Shown in pieces: positions 53,495-63,330 of a stretch of DNA of 64,000 nt. This stretch comes from Chitinophaga sp. 180180018-3. Lineage in GTDB: Bacteria; Bacteroidota; Bacteroidia; Chitinophagales; Chitinophagaceae. The number at the start of each line of letters is the position of its first letter. The first letter of the stretch is position 1. The stretch lies in NCBI RefSeq assembly GCF_037893185.1, contig NZ_CP140772.1, forward strand, positions 7,556,001 through 7,620,000, read 5' to 3'. The notes beneath the pieces are model-generated. The model was not told where the DNA came from, searched no databases, and saw nothing but the letters and a program-made list of their open reading frames with translations. The position numbers were made by a program, and so were the translations under genes.

Positions 53495-54853
53495 ATGAAG
53501 CGATTAAAGTTAACGCTTGTCCTCCTCATGGGGATAGGGGTCTACCATGGCTATGCCCAGGCGCAACTGAGTTTACAGGAAGCGCTGAAGTTTGCACTGA
53601 ACAACAACAAGCAGCTGGCGAAAACCCGGCTCGATGAAGAAATGGGGAAATTCAAAACCCAGGAAGCCCGCTCCCAGGCTTTGCCTCAGCTCGATGGTAG
53701 TGCCTCGTATACAGATAACCTGCAGCTACAGAAATCATTGATTCCCGGCGCGGTTTTCGGCAAACCGGATAGTTCCATCCTCGTTGCTTTTGGTGTGAAA
53801 TACAACGCCAGCGTTGGGGCTGAGCTGAGCCAGCAGATCTTCAACCAGGCAGTGTTCACCGGCCTGAAAGCTACGAAATCAGGAGAGCAGTATTACAAAC
53901 TGCAAACCCAACAGTCTGAGGAAACCGTGATCTATAACGTATCTCAGCTATATTACCAGTTGCAGGTGATACAGGAAAAAATCACTACTATCAACAGCAA
54001 TATCGAAAAGCTTTCTCAGCTGGTAGGTGCTACCAAATCGCAATTCGATAACGGGCTTGCCAAGAAGATCGATCTGGATCGCATCAAGGTAACGCTTACA
54101 AATTCCCTCACCCAGCGCAGCCAGTTATTGAACCAGTATGCCATGCAAACCAACAACCTGAAAAGGACAATGGGAATGCCGTTGCAGTCGATGTTCCTGC
54201 TGCCGGCTGCTTCGCTGAAGGAAATCGAAAATAAAGCTGCCGGCGTACTGCAGTACGACGATATGAACCTCAGCAACAGAACTGAATATAAAATGCTCAA
54301 AAAGCAGGAAGAGCTGCAAACATTACAGAAGAAAGCATACCAGGCGCAATACTATCCGTCTTTATCTCTCTTCGGCCGCTATTCATACAATGGAATGAGC
54401 CAGAACTGGTTGTTTAATAAAAATAATCCCGATAACGCTACCAACTGGTTTAGCGCTTCTTCAATAGGCCTGTCGCTGAAGATCCCCATTTTCGACGGTT
54501 TCGGCCGCCGCTCCAGGGTAAGCCAGGCAAACGTAACACTGCGTCAGCTGAGCAAACAGATTGAAGACACAGAACTGTCGCTCAATACCGAATACGAAAA
54601 TGCCAAGCTGAATGTACGTAACAACCTGTCTACCATCGGCACCCAGAAGGAGAATGTTGACCTGGCCAACGAAGTGTATTATTCAACAGAAAATAATTAC
54701 AAACTCGGACTGGCAGGGCTGACAGACCTGCTCAATGCTGAAACTTCTCTTACGGATGCACAGAACAGCTATAATGAAGCACTGCTTCAATACAAACTTG
54801 CTGAACTGGATATCATCAGGAGCAAAGGTTCGCTGAGAGATCTTCTTAACTAA
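53495..54853 (+). CDS. TolC-family outer membrane efflux channel
   Basis: 452 residues. Sec signal (LKLTLVLLMGIGVYHGYAQAQ). The mature protein starts LSLQEALKFALNNNKQLAKTR, the TolC repeat signature, and has the second repeat around SIGLSLKIPIFDGFGRRSRVSQANVTLRQL (about 326-355) with long helices ending LTDLLNAETSLTDAQNSYNEALLQYKLAELDI. It forms the outer membrane exit duct for the RND pump encoded downstream. Confidence 0.92.
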   Translation: MKRLKLTLVLLMGIGVYHGYAQAQLSLQEALKFALNNNKQLAKTRLDEEMGKFKTQEARSQALPQLDGSASYTDNLQLQKSLIPGAVFGKPDSSILVAFGVKYNASVGAELSQQIFNQAVFTGLKATKSGEQYYKLQTQQSEETVIYNVSQLYYQLQVIQEKITTINSNIEKLSQLVGATKSQFDNGLAKKIDLDRIKVTLTNSLTQRSQLLNQYAMQTNNLKRTMGMPLQSMFLLPAASLKEIENKAAGVLQYDDMNLSNRTEYKMLKKQEELQTLQKKAYQAQYYPSLSLFGRYSYNGMSQNWLFNKNNPDNATNWFSASSIGLSLKIPIFDGFGRRSRVSQANVTLRQLSKQIEDTELSLNTEYENAKLNVRNNLSTIGTQKENVDLANEVYYSTENNYKLGLAGLTDLLNAETSLTDAQNSYNEALLQYKLAELDIIRSKGSLRDLLN

Positions 54854-54894
54854 TCGTATAAATAAAGCTTACAACATACAAACTTATTTTACAG

Positions 54895-55965
54895 ATGAAA
54901 AAGTTCATAATCTGGGGCGTGGTAACAATTGGAGCTGTGGTGCTGATCATGTGGAAACTCAACGCTAATAAAAAAGCCAATGAGGCCAAAACCGAATTCG
55001 TAAAGCAGAGTAATATCGGGGATATACCGGTGCTGGTACAGAAAGTATCGCGCACAGATTTCTCCCAGGGGTTTCTGGCCAACGGTAACTTCGCGCCTAT
55101 CCGGGAATTATCTTACCTCGCGGAAACTGCCGGCCGTATCACCAAACTGCTGGTAGATGAAGGCAGTGTAGTGAAACAAGGACAGGCGATCGCCTATATC
55201 GATGGAGAAATTATAAGTACAGACCTGGTATCTGCAAAAGCAAACCTCAACCAGCTGAAAATAGATAAGGAAAGATACGAAAGTGCTTTCCAGACAGGCG
55301 GTGTTACCCGGCAACAAATGGAAGATGCCAAACTGCAGTACGACCTGGCGAAATCCAAGTTCGAAGCAGCCAGCCGCCGTGTAAGCGATACTTATGTGAA
55401 AGCGCCTATCTCCGGTATCATTAATAAAAAATACATAGAACAGGGCGCCTATCTTTCTGTAGGAAATAAAATGTTCGATATCGTGGATGTGTCCCGCCTG
55501 AAACTGGCGGTATCTGTTCCGGAAGGTCAGGTAGTATCGCTGAAGAAAGGTCAGAAAGTATCCGTTACGTCTAACGTTTTCCCTGAAACTCAATACGAAG
55601 GCACCATTACTTTCATTGCTCCCAAAGGTGATAATTCCCTGAATTACCCGGTGGAAATGGAAGTAAGCAATATCGCCGGTAAAGATCTGAAAGCCGGTAT
55701 GTATGGTACTGCCCACTTCGTAGATCCGCAGGCGGCACAAACCATCTTCATTGCCCGCACTGCATTTGTTGGCGGCGTGAACAGCAACGAGATCTATGTG
55801 CTGGAAGGTAACAAAGCAAAGAAACGTAAAGTAGTAGCCGGTCGTATTGTAGGCGACCAGGTAGAAATACGGGAAGGGCTGAACGAAGGTGAAACGGTGA
55901 TCACCAGCGGCCAGATCAACCTGACAGATGGCGCTGCTGTTGCCATCCAGGCTGGTAACAAGTAA
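54895..55965 (+). CDS. RND efflux periplasmic adaptor (membrane fusion protein)
   Basis: 356 residues. An N-terminal anchor (KKFIIWGVVTIGAVVLIMW) is followed by a biotinyl-lipoyl-like half motif AETAGRITKLLVDEGSVVKQGQAIAYID, a coiled hairpin (SAKANLNQLKIDKERYESAF and DAKLQYDLAKSKFEAASRR), the second lipoyl half VKAPISGIINKKYIEQGAYLSVG and a beta-barrel domain. It bridges the inner membrane pump and TolC. Spaced 41 bp after tolC and 40 bp before the pump gene. Confidence 0.92.
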   Translation: MKKFIIWGVVTIGAVVLIMWKLNANKKANEAKTEFVKQSNIGDIPVLVQKVSRTDFSQGFLANGNFAPIRELSYLAETAGRITKLLVDEGSVVKQGQAIAYIDGEIISTDLVSAKANLNQLKIDKERYESAFQTGGVTRQQMEDAKLQYDLAKSKFEAASRRVSDTYVKAPISGIINKKYIEQGAYLSVGNKMFDIVDVSRLKLAVSVPEGQVVSLKKGQKVSVTSNVFPETQYEGTITFIAPKGDNSLNYPVEMEVSNIAGKDLKAGMYGTAHFVDPQAAQTIFIARTAFVGGVNSNEIYVLEGNKAKKRKVVAGRIVGDQVEIREGLNEGETVITSGQINLTDGAAVAIQAGNK

Positions 55966-56005
55966 GCGAAGAAATGTATCTGGTGTCTGACCAAATTTTT
56001 GAATC

Positions 56006-59000
56006 ATGAAGATCACAGAAGTATCAATTAAACGTCCGACTATAGTGGTGGTGGTATTTACCATCCTCACCCTGCTGGGCGTGATGAGCTATAAAACGCT
56101 GAATTATGAGCTGTTGCCGAAGTTCAGCTCCCCTATCGTAACTATCTCCACTGTATATCCGGGTGCATCGCCTAACGAGGTGGAGAGTACGATTACAAAG
56201 AAGATAGAGGATGCGATTGCATCTATGGAAAAGATCAAGAAGATCACTTCTAAATCTTCTGAAAGCCTTTCCGTTATTACCGTTGAGCTGAATAACGACG
56301 CGAACGTGGATATCGCATTGCAGGATGCGCAACGTAAGGTGAACGCCATCCTGGCCGATCTGCCGGGAGACGCCAAGCCACCTTCTCTCAATAAGTTTTC
56401 GCTGGACGACCTGCCGATCATGACCTTGTCTGCCACTGCAAATATGGACGACAAAAAGTTTTATGATCTGGTAGATAAGAAACTGCAGCCAACCCTTTCC
56501 CGTTTGCCGGGCGTTGCCCAGGTATCCCTGATTGGGGGCCAGGAGCGCGAAATCCAGGTGAACGTGGATCCGAAGAAACTGCAGGCATTTAATTTGTCCA
56601 TTATGCAGGTGCGTCAGCTGATCACCAATGCGAACCTCGACTTCCCCACCGGTAAAGTGAAAACTGCAAATGAGCAGATCCTGATCCGCCTGGCTGGTAA
56701 GTACAAGAACGTAGATCAACTGCGTAACCTGGTGCTGAAAACAACAGCAGATGGTACACAGGTGCGTTTGAGTGATGTAGCGGATGTGCAGGATGCCCAG
56801 AAAGATGCAGAGCGTATTGCCCGCGTAGATGGTGTGAATGCGATTGCCCTGCAGGTGCAGAAACAAACAGATGCCAACGCCGTTACGGTGAGTGAAGAAA
56901 TGAAAAAAGCGATTCAGCGTATTGAAACAGATTATGCGGCGGATAAGCTGAAGCTACTGGTGGCGAACGACTCATCCGACTTTACCCTGGAATCTGCAGA
57001 TTCTGTAATACATGACCTGATACTGGCCGTGGCGCTGGTGGCGGTAGTGATGCTGTTGTTCCTGCATAGTATCCGTAGTGCCATATTCGTAATGATCTCC
57101 ATTCCGGCTTCTCTGATCGCTACTTTCATTGGTATGAAGGTAATGGGCTTCTCCCTCAACCTGATGTCGTTGCTGGGCTTATCGCTGGTGGTAGGTATCC
57201 TCGTGGATGATGCTATTGTGGTGCTGGAAAATATTTACCGTCATATGGAGATGGGAAAGAACAGGGTGCGTGCTGCGTTCGATGGGGTGAAAGAGATCGG
57301 GTTTACCGTAACGTCTATCACACTGGTAATTGTAGTGGTGTTCCTGCCTATCTCTTTGACAAATGAACTGGTGTCAAAGATCCTCAGGGAATTCTGTGTG
57401 GTGGTAATGATCTCTACGATGCTGAGTTTGTTGTCGTCGTTCATGATTGTACCGTTGTTGTCATCCCGCTTCGGTAAGCTGGAACATATTACCGGTAAGA
57501 ACCTGTTTGAGAAATTCATCCTCTGGTTCGAAGGGCAGCTGTCTAAATTCACCCGCTGGATGACAGATATCCTGAAATGGGCGTTAGGGCATAAAGCCAT
57601 TACCCTCGTTGTAGCGATTGGATTACTGTTTGCCTCTTTCATGCTGATTGGTAAAGGTTATATCGGTGGTGAATTTATCCCGAAAGGTGACCGCGGACAG
57701 TTCATTGTGATGCTGGAAATGCCAAAGGATGCGTCGGTTGCACAGAGTAACCTTGCTACCCGCACAGCAGAACAATACCTCAACAAGAAACCGGAAATCA
57801 CGCGTCTGATTACTACGGTAGGACAAACGAGTGAAGATGGTTTTGGTACATCTCAATCAACTGCGTATAAATCAGAGATCACCGTGATGCTGGTAGATCC
57901 GGAGAAACGTAAAGACGCATCAGATATATATGCTGCAAAGATTAAGAAAGAGCTGAGAGGAATTTTACCAGGTGTTAAAGTGAAGACAACTGATGTGAGC
58001 ATACTTGGTACCGCGGAAAGAGCGCCAATTGAGCTGATAGTAATGGGTTCTGAAATGGACAGTGTGATGCGCTTTGCCAAAGTAGCAATGGATACACTGA
58101 AAACCATCAGCGGCGCTACAGAAATAAAGCTTTCCGTAGAAGATGGTAACCCCGAGATCAATGTGCAGGTAGATCGTGATAAGATGGCCGCGCTGGGACT
58201 TACCCTCGATGCGGTGGGTGGAACTATGCAAACTGCCTTCAGTGGTACTGCTGATGACTCGAAAGTAAAATTCCGTCAGGGGGATTATGAGTACGATATC
58301 AACATTCGTTTTGATGATTTCAATCGTAAGAACCTGCAGGATGTTTCCAATATCCAGTTCATCAACGACAAAGGCCAGCTGATCAAATTATCGCAGTTTG
58401 CGACGATTACAGAAGGTTCCGGCCCCAGCCATCTCGAAAGAAGGGATAAGAATACTTCGGTATCTGTACAGGCCCAGGTAATGGGTCGCCCATCGGGTAC
58501 GGTAACGCAGGAGTTTGCAGATAAGCTGACAAAAATGAGCAAACCAACAGGTATCAGCTATGTATTTGGCGGAGATGCCGAAAATCAGGGCGATTCCTTT
58601 GGCACGCTGGGTGCGGCATTACTGATCTCTATTGTAATGGTGTACCTGATCATGGTGGCGTTGTACGATAACTACATCTATCCGTTTGTGGTATTGTTCT
58701 CTATTCCGCTGGCGATCATTGGAGCATTGCTGGCACTGGCGCTGACAAATAACACGCTGAACATCTTTACCATATTGGGTATCATCATGCTGATTGGCCT
58801 GGTGGCAAAGAATGCGATCATCCTGGTCGACTTTACCAACCAGATGAAAGAACAGGGGCAAAGTACTTACATGGCATTGATACACGCTAACAATGCACGT
58901 TTGCGTCCCATCCTGATGACAACCATTGCGATGGTGATTGGTATGTTGCCGATTGCATTGGCAACCGGTGGTGTAGGCTCCATTAAGAATGGTATGGCCT

Positions 59001-59188
59001 GGGTGATCATCGGAGGACTGATCAGCTCCATGTTCCTGACGCTGATTGTAGTACCGGTGGTATATATGATTGTGGATAAGATCATGGCGAAATTTGGTAT
59101 TGGTAAGCTGTCTGCCAAACGCTACATCAGACAGCGTATGGTGGCTTCTTACGAAGAGATCCCACTCAATGAAGTTCATGTAAATTAA
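56006..59188 (+). CDS. RND-family efflux pump permease (AcrB type)
   Basis: 1060 residues with 12 spans and two large periplasmic loops. It begins ITEVSIKRPTIVVVVFTILTLLG. Typical elements are YPGASPNEVE, SLSVITVELNNDANVDIALQDAQRKV and the proton relay in TM4 LSLVVGILVDDAIVVLENIYRH (adjacent Asp pair). The TM10 Lys is in IGLVAKNAIILVDFTNQ, and the last spans are MIGMLPIALATGGVG and ISSMFLTLIVVPVVYM. Family members export drugs, detergents or other amphiphiles, powered by protons. Terminal gene of the operon. Confidence 0.95.
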   Translation: MKITEVSIKRPTIVVVVFTILTLLGVMSYKTLNYELLPKFSSPIVTISTVYPGASPNEVESTITKKIEDAIASMEKIKKITSKSSESLSVITVELNNDANVDIALQDAQRKVNAILADLPGDAKPPSLNKFSLDDLPIMTLSATANMDDKKFYDLVDKKLQPTLSRLPGVAQVSLIGGQEREIQVNVDPKKLQAFNLSIMQVRQLITNANLDFPTGKVKTANEQILIRLAGKYKNVDQLRNLVLKTTADGTQVRLSDVADVQDAQKDAERIARVDGVNAIALQVQKQTDANAVTVSEEMKKAIQRIETDYAADKLKLLVANDSSDFTLESADSVIHDLILAVALVAVVMLLFLHSIRSAIFVMISIPASLIATFIGMKVMGFSLNLMSLLGLSLVVGILVDDAIVVLENIYRHMEMGKNRVRAAFDGVKEIGFTVTSITLVIVVVFLPISLTNELVSKILREFCVVVMISTMLSLLSSFMIVPLLSSRFGKLEHITGKNLFEKFILWFEGQLSKFTRWMTDILKWALGHKAITLVVAIGLLFASFMLIGKGYIGGEFIPKGDRGQFIVMLEMPKDASVAQSNLATRTAEQYLNKKPEITRLITTVGQTSEDGFGTSQSTAYKSEITVMLVDPEKRKDASDIYAAKIKKELRGILPGVKVKTTDVSILGTAERAPIELIVMGSEMDSVMRFAKVAMDTLKTISGATEIKLSVEDGNPEINVQVDRDKMAALGLTLDAVGGTMQTAFSGTADDSKVKFRQGDYEYDINIRFDDFNRKNLQDVSNIQFINDKGQLIKLSQFATITEGSGPSHLERRDKNTSVSVQAQVMGRPSGTVTQEFADKLTKMSKPTGISYVFGGDAENQGDSFGTLGAALLISIVMVYLIMVALYDNYIYPFVVLFSIPLAIIGALLALALTNNTLNIFTILGIIMLIGLVAKNAIILVDFTNQMKEQGQSTYMALIHANNARLRPILMTTIAMVIGMLPIALATGGVGSIKNGMAWVIIGGLISSMFLTLIVVPVVYMIVDKIMAKFGIGKLSAKRYIRQRMVASYEEIPLNEVHVN

Positions 59189-59231
59189 AATACGTTACTA
59201 ACAGTGTAACAGTTGTAGGTTTAGGTAATAG

Positions 59232-59258
59232 CCGGAGTATTCTTACTCCGGTTTTTTT
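59232..59258 (+). terminator. intrinsic terminator of the efflux operon
   Basis: CCGGAGTA (59232-59239) pairs with TACTCCGG (59244-59251) around TTCT, followed by T7. It sits 43 bp past the RND stop. Confidence 0.92.
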
Positions 59259-59349
59259 GTACCCGAACTTTGATATTAACAAGTCATTCTTTCGTTTTCA
59301 CATTTTCTGATCGCCGGCGGCGAATTATTTTTGTTCTCAAATTCATCTT

Positions 59350-60225
59350 ATGAGAAATTACTTCCCCATTTTAACCTTCTTATTTGCTCCCGTTCTTCTT
59401 CATGCCCAGCAGGTAACAGGAGGCCTTGCCAACCCGGAGAGTGTGGTAGCGTACAGGAATGGTTATTTTGTATCTAACATTGGTCCGAAGCTGGATCCGA
59501 TGGCGAAGGACGGGGATGGTTCCATTGCCTGGATCACTGATAAAGGCAAGCTGGAAACAACCCATTATTTTGAAGACGTACTCAATGCCCCCAAGGGCCT
59601 GGAAGTTATCGGTAATACATTGTATGTAGCAGATATAGATCATCTTAAAGGCTACGACATTGCTACAAAGAAAAAAGTATTTGACCTGAACCTGGAGGGG
59701 AAAGCTGGTCTGTTGAATGATCTGACGAAAGTGAGCGACAGCGCGCTGGTAGTATCAGATTCCTTTAAAGGAGATGTATTGCTGGTTAATACCCGTACTG
59801 CAGCATATACTTCACTGAAAGGTAATGTGGATGCGGCTAATGGCATTGCCTATGATGCCACTACCGATATGGTATACCTGTGTTCTATGGGTGCGGGGAT
59901 GGATGGATCCGGCAAATTATTCGGAAAGAAGCTGCATGATGCAGACGCTGCATTCGCTCAGCTGGAGAACTCTCCCACCGGTCTTTTTGACGGGCTCGTG
60001 TTACTCGACGGGCACCGCCTGCTGGCATCTGACTGGATTACCGTGAAAGAACCAACAGCAGGCAGGCTGTGGGTATATGATCTCAATAGTCATCAAAGCA
60101 CCAGTGTGGCCACCGAACGTTCGCCGGCCGATATTGCACTCGGAGCCAACAAGCGCACACTGCTGATCCCGCAGATGCTGGATAACCAGCTGAAGGTACA
60201 GCCGTTGAAAACACTGAAGCTATAA
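59350..60225 (+). CDS. secreted SMP-30/gluconolactonase-like beta-propeller protein
   Basis: 291 residues with a Sec signal (FPILTFLFAPVLLHAQQ). The body reads GGLANPESVVAYRNGYFVSNIG, NAPKGLEVIGNTLYVADID, LNDLTKVSDSALVVSDSF, NGIAYDATTDMVYLCSM and FDGLVLLDGHRLLASDW. These blades resemble SMP-30 or NHL-type beta-propellers exported to the periplasm. Whether it binds a metal or has lactonase activity is not clear. Independent gene, convergent with the next one by five bases. Confidence 0.75.
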   Translation: MRNYFPILTFLFAPVLLHAQQVTGGLANPESVVAYRNGYFVSNIGPKLDPMAKDGDGSIAWITDKGKLETTHYFEDVLNAPKGLEVIGNTLYVADIDHLKGYDIATKKKVFDLNLEGKAGLLNDLTKVSDSALVVSDSFKGDVLLVNTRTAAYTSLKGNVDAANGIAYDATTDMVYLCSMGAGMDGSGKLFGKKLHDADAAFAQLENSPTGLFDGLVLLDGHRLLASDWITVKEPTAGRLWVYDLNSHQSTSVATERSPADIALGANKRTLLIPQMLDNQLKVQPLKTLKL

Positions 60226-60230
60226 CCGTT

Positions 60231-61817
60231 TTATTTACGGGCTAAAAATAACATATGTGACACGGGAAATGGAATTGGTAAAGGTGCTTCATTTTTGCAC
60301 GGGCGCATCAGTTGCACCTTTCCTTCCAACCTGTTTTTCACGATCCACTCATTTCTCCAGGTGGTGGAAAGATTATCGAGCCTGAATCCGGCCTCTTCCA
60401 GCGCCTGTTTCCAGTCGTTATAATTCCAGAAACAAAATGTTTCATGCATTTCACTGAGCCAGTTATCGTGGTAGTCTTTTTTAAATAAAAACTCACAGGC
60501 ATGTTGCATGCTGAGTTGCGCATAGGTTTTTCCGTTCATATTCACCCATTCATGAGGTAATCTGAATCCTTCCTCATGGCGGAAATCGTGAGCAAATTGT
60601 TTGAACAGGGCTTTGGTAGAGAGTTTACCCAGCCAGGTGGCCAGCTCGTGTGTGCCGGCGTTTTCCGGCACAGGCAAATCATTTTCCCCATCTTCTTCGT
60701 TGAGCCATAACAGTATGATTTCGTCTTTGTTTTCCGGGCCAACCACATCGCGGTTAATCCACACGCCACCAGGAACGAGTTCCTGATAACGGTTACGGAT
60801 AAACTTAAACAGATCGTCTCTGTTGCCGTACGATTCTATTTCGTGTGTCAGGGAGGAAGTATGTATTGTATTCATACTGCCGGCTTCAAAAACCAGGCTG
60901 GTAACGGCATTTTTTTGAGAAAAGAATACCGAAGGATTGGCAAACTCACCATTGTGTTTACGTTGCAGGCAGATGTCGTACAGGTGCCTGGATACTTCAA
61001 TGCCATAAAAATCACATTCATGGAGGCGTTCGTCTTCGCTGGCTATTTTAATCCAGGAACCAACAGCACAACCAATATCACCTATGTTGCCAGGTTGTAT
61101 ATAAGGGGCGGTTTCGCGGTATTTATCTACCGCAATATCATCCATCTGTTTCACATATACATTATAATCGCGGGTAGCAGTAAGGTCACCGTCGGCTCCG
61201 ATGATAGGATCTTTCAGGATATGCTGCACTTTTTCCCCGATGCGGTAAAGCGACCATATCTTGAATGAGGCCGGATGCATCTGATCAAGTATCGTGCGGT
61301 TCCGCCGCCAGTCGGGCGTTTGGGCGATCAGTTTTACAACATCCCAGGGCATTGGCTGCGTGAATTGCCGGCTCACATGGTCCCATTCAGCCGGCAGTAC
61401 CCGGAACTGCCGCGCGAGGTACATGTCTTTCACTGCGGTAGAGCAGATGACCACGGTGTTTTCCGGGGTCAGATGGTGGAGCCCTTCGCTGGAATGCTTA
61501 ATGGTTTTCAGCGTGTATTCCGAGAAATCGTTGATCACCCCCACATCGTCGATACCATATACGAAAACGGGAACATCCAGGGAGTTAGAGAATTCCTGGA
61601 TGATCATAGCGCGCAGGTAAAACGGCACCGGGTTGCGTTTGGTGCCCAGGTGGTTGGCCGAAGTAACGGCGAATATCACGCCTTCTATCGAAGCCTCTGC
61701 CATGGGGGCGCCGTATACATCTTTTTCGCCTTCCAGCTTGCATTTGATCAGGCGATTCAGGTATTTGAACTGGAAATCTGTCAGCAGGTGATGCCGTCCG
61801 GGTATGAGTAAAAACAT
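60231..61817 (-). CDS. nucleotidyltransferase-like domain fused to a class I SAM methyltransferase
   Basis: 528 residues in two parts. Residues 1-165 resemble an NMN/HxGH-type nucleotidyltransferase: LLIPGRHHLLTDFQFKYLNRL (degenerate GRFxPxHxGH), VIFAVTSANHLGTKRNPVPFYLRAMIIQEF (the ssNxxTxxNPF..xR region), and VPVFVYGIDDVGVINDF. Residues 235-360 are a SAM methyltransferase: IGDIGCAVGSWIKIA (motif I, 246-260), DFYGIEVSRHL, and SSLTHEIES. The second His of HxGH is replaced (TDFQ), so catalysis by the first domain is doubtful. It follows nadV by 80 bp on the same strand; a role in NAD or nucleotide metabolism is inferred from that context. Confidence 0.7.
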   Translation of the reverse strand: MFLLIPGRHHLLTDFQFKYLNRLIKCKLEGEKDVYGAPMAEASIEGVIFAVTSANHLGTKRNPVPFYLRAMIIQEFSNSLDVPVFVYGIDDVGVINDFSEYTLKTIKHSSEGLHHLTPENTVVICSTAVKDMYLARQFRVLPAEWDHVSRQFTQPMPWDVVKLIAQTPDWRRNRTILDQMHPASFKIWSLYRIGEKVQHILKDPIIGADGDLTATRDYNVYVKQMDDIAVDKYRETAPYIQPGNIGDIGCAVGSWIKIASEDERLHECDFYGIEVSRHLYDICLQRKHNGEFANPSVFFSQKNAVTSLVFEAGSMNTIHTSSLTHEIESYGNRDDLFKFIRNRYQELVPGGVWINRDVVGPENKDEIILLWLNEEDGENDLPVPENAGTHELATWLGKLSTKALFKQFAHDFRHEEGFRLPHEWVNMNGKTYAQLSMQHACEFLFKKDYHDNWLSEMHETFCFWNYNDWKQALEEAGFRLDNLSTTWRNEWIVKNRLEGKVQLMRPCKNEAPLPIPFPVSHMLFLARK

Positions 61818-61897
61818 ATGGTGAAGTTAGTAAAAAGAAAATGAGGGTGCATTATGGATACACCCTGGGGGAACATTTTATGGAAGAAATAATCCGT

Positions 61898-63313
61898 TTA
61901 TATAGCGGCAGTTTTTCTGACTTCTTCGAAATGATAGCTGTGCACTACTTCTCCGTTTTCAAATACGGTACGAAGCAGATCGTCTGCATCCGTAGCTTCG
62001 CTTTCTGCAACGGTGGCAAAGCCGTTGTCTTTCCTGATCAGCCGGAGTTTACCAGCTTTGGATTTTTTGAAAGATGTCCGGAGCTGGCCATTGGCGTCCA
62101 TTTCCACGGGCATTTTCTGTACGTTGATCTTAGCGCCGTTTACCTCGGCATAAGCACATTTCAGTGCAAATTCCTGCGTATCGCGGTTCACGCGCTGGAG
62201 GAGGGCGCCGCCCATACCCAGCACCAGGTTTTCGGCACTGATACCGGCTTGTTTCAGGGCTTCGAAGATACCGGGAATAGAAGAATAGCTGATGCCATCG
62301 CCCTGGATAACACGCACCTGGGGAGGTAATACTTTATAGCCTTTTTCGTTGACGGTGTATCCGAATTTATCCATGAGGATACCAAATATCTTCAGCAGTG
62401 TTTGCACCGGATCGCCACTGTCGGGGCGGATTACCAGGGTGCCATCTCTCTTTAATATCTGTTCTCTCAATTCACCACCCCAGTATTCTTCACAGGCGCG
62501 GAAGATGTTGTAAGAATCAGATACACAGGCGATGGTACCGGTAGGATAAGTATTGAGGATGTGTTTGAAAATTTCCAGCTCTCCTTCTTCTCCCAGCAGT
62601 GTACATACGGAGTGCTCAGTAGCGGGAATAGACAGGCCGGGAGCGGTAGCAGCGTGGTAATATTTTTTTGCAAAGATGGAACCCGGGATGGTGTCACTGC
62701 CTGCAAAGCTCACCAAATGGGCACTTCCGCCTATACCGGCACTTTCCACAGAGCTGGCGCCGCGGAACCCGAAGTCGTTCAGCACAAAATCGATTCCTGC
62801 AAAAGCGGCGGCACTGGCGGTATCTTCATAATATTTCTTTACTACTTTCTTAATCTCCCTCGACACAGATGCTACGGTACAGGGGTACCATACCTGCATC
62901 AGCAGGGTTTCCAGGAAGTTGGTCAGCCAGAAGCATTCAGGATCTGTATTCTCAATAGTCATCAGCACATTTCGTACAGGCACTACCGTGCCTTCTGCTA
63001 CCGCTTTGATACGTACGGGTAACCTGCCTCCATGTTTCCGGATAATATATTCGAAACGGCTGCGGTCGAAAACATCTTTGCGGCCAAAGACTTCCGCCAG
63101 TAAGCTTTCCGCTTCATCCAGCTTTTCTTTGGTGAACACCTCTCCTGCCAGGTATTCTTTCAGGAAATATTGTAATCCATAGAAAACAGTTTCATCGAAT
63201 TTGCCGCCCCGGCTTTCGAGGTAGGAGTAAATGAATTGGGTGCCGGGAACATACAGTTTATGGTGGGAATATTTATAAGCATCGGCCAGGAGGATGAGAT
63301 TTTCCTTTGTCAT
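61898..63313 (-). CDS. nadV: nicotinamide phosphoribosyltransferase (Nampt/NadV)
   Basis: 471 residues. It converts nicotinamide plus PRPP to NMN. The start MTKENLILLADAYKYSHHKLYVPGT matches Nampt proteins. FHVxTxxG-like core segments include VLNDFGFRGASSVESAGIGGSAHLVSFAGSDTI, ATEHSVCTLLGEEGE (catalytic His in EHS) and LVIRPDSGDPV with GDGISYSSI. The C-terminus MGGALLQRVNRDTQEFALKC is typical of Nampt. It lies 17 bp after the NadM/NUDIX gene, and together they form the two-step nicotinamide to NAD route. Confidence 0.94.
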   Translation of the reverse strand: MTKENLILLADAYKYSHHKLYVPGTQFIYSYLESRGGKFDETVFYGLQYFLKEYLAGEVFTKEKLDEAESLLAEVFGRKDVFDRSRFEYIIRKHGGRLPVRIKAVAEGTVVPVRNVLMTIENTDPECFWLTNFLETLLMQVWYPCTVASVSREIKKVVKKYYEDTASAAAFAGIDFVLNDFGFRGASSVESAGIGGSAHLVSFAGSDTIPGSIFAKKYYHAATAPGLSIPATEHSVCTLLGEEGELEIFKHILNTYPTGTIACVSDSYNIFRACEEYWGGELREQILKRDGTLVIRPDSGDPVQTLLKIFGILMDKFGYTVNEKGYKVLPPQVRVIQGDGISYSSIPGIFEALKQAGISAENLVLGMGGALLQRVNRDTQEFALKCAYAEVNGAKINVQKMPVEMDANGQLRTSFKKSKAGKLRLIRKDNGFATVAESEATDADDLLRTVFENGEVVHSYHFEEVRKTAAI

Positions 63314-63330
63314 ATCTCGAAGTTTTAGTC

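Noticed and set aside
55108..56070. 320-codon minus-strand frame across the HlyD gene and RND start
   Set aside because: Shadow of the efflux adaptor gene; no domain, no signals, and odd amino-acid composition.
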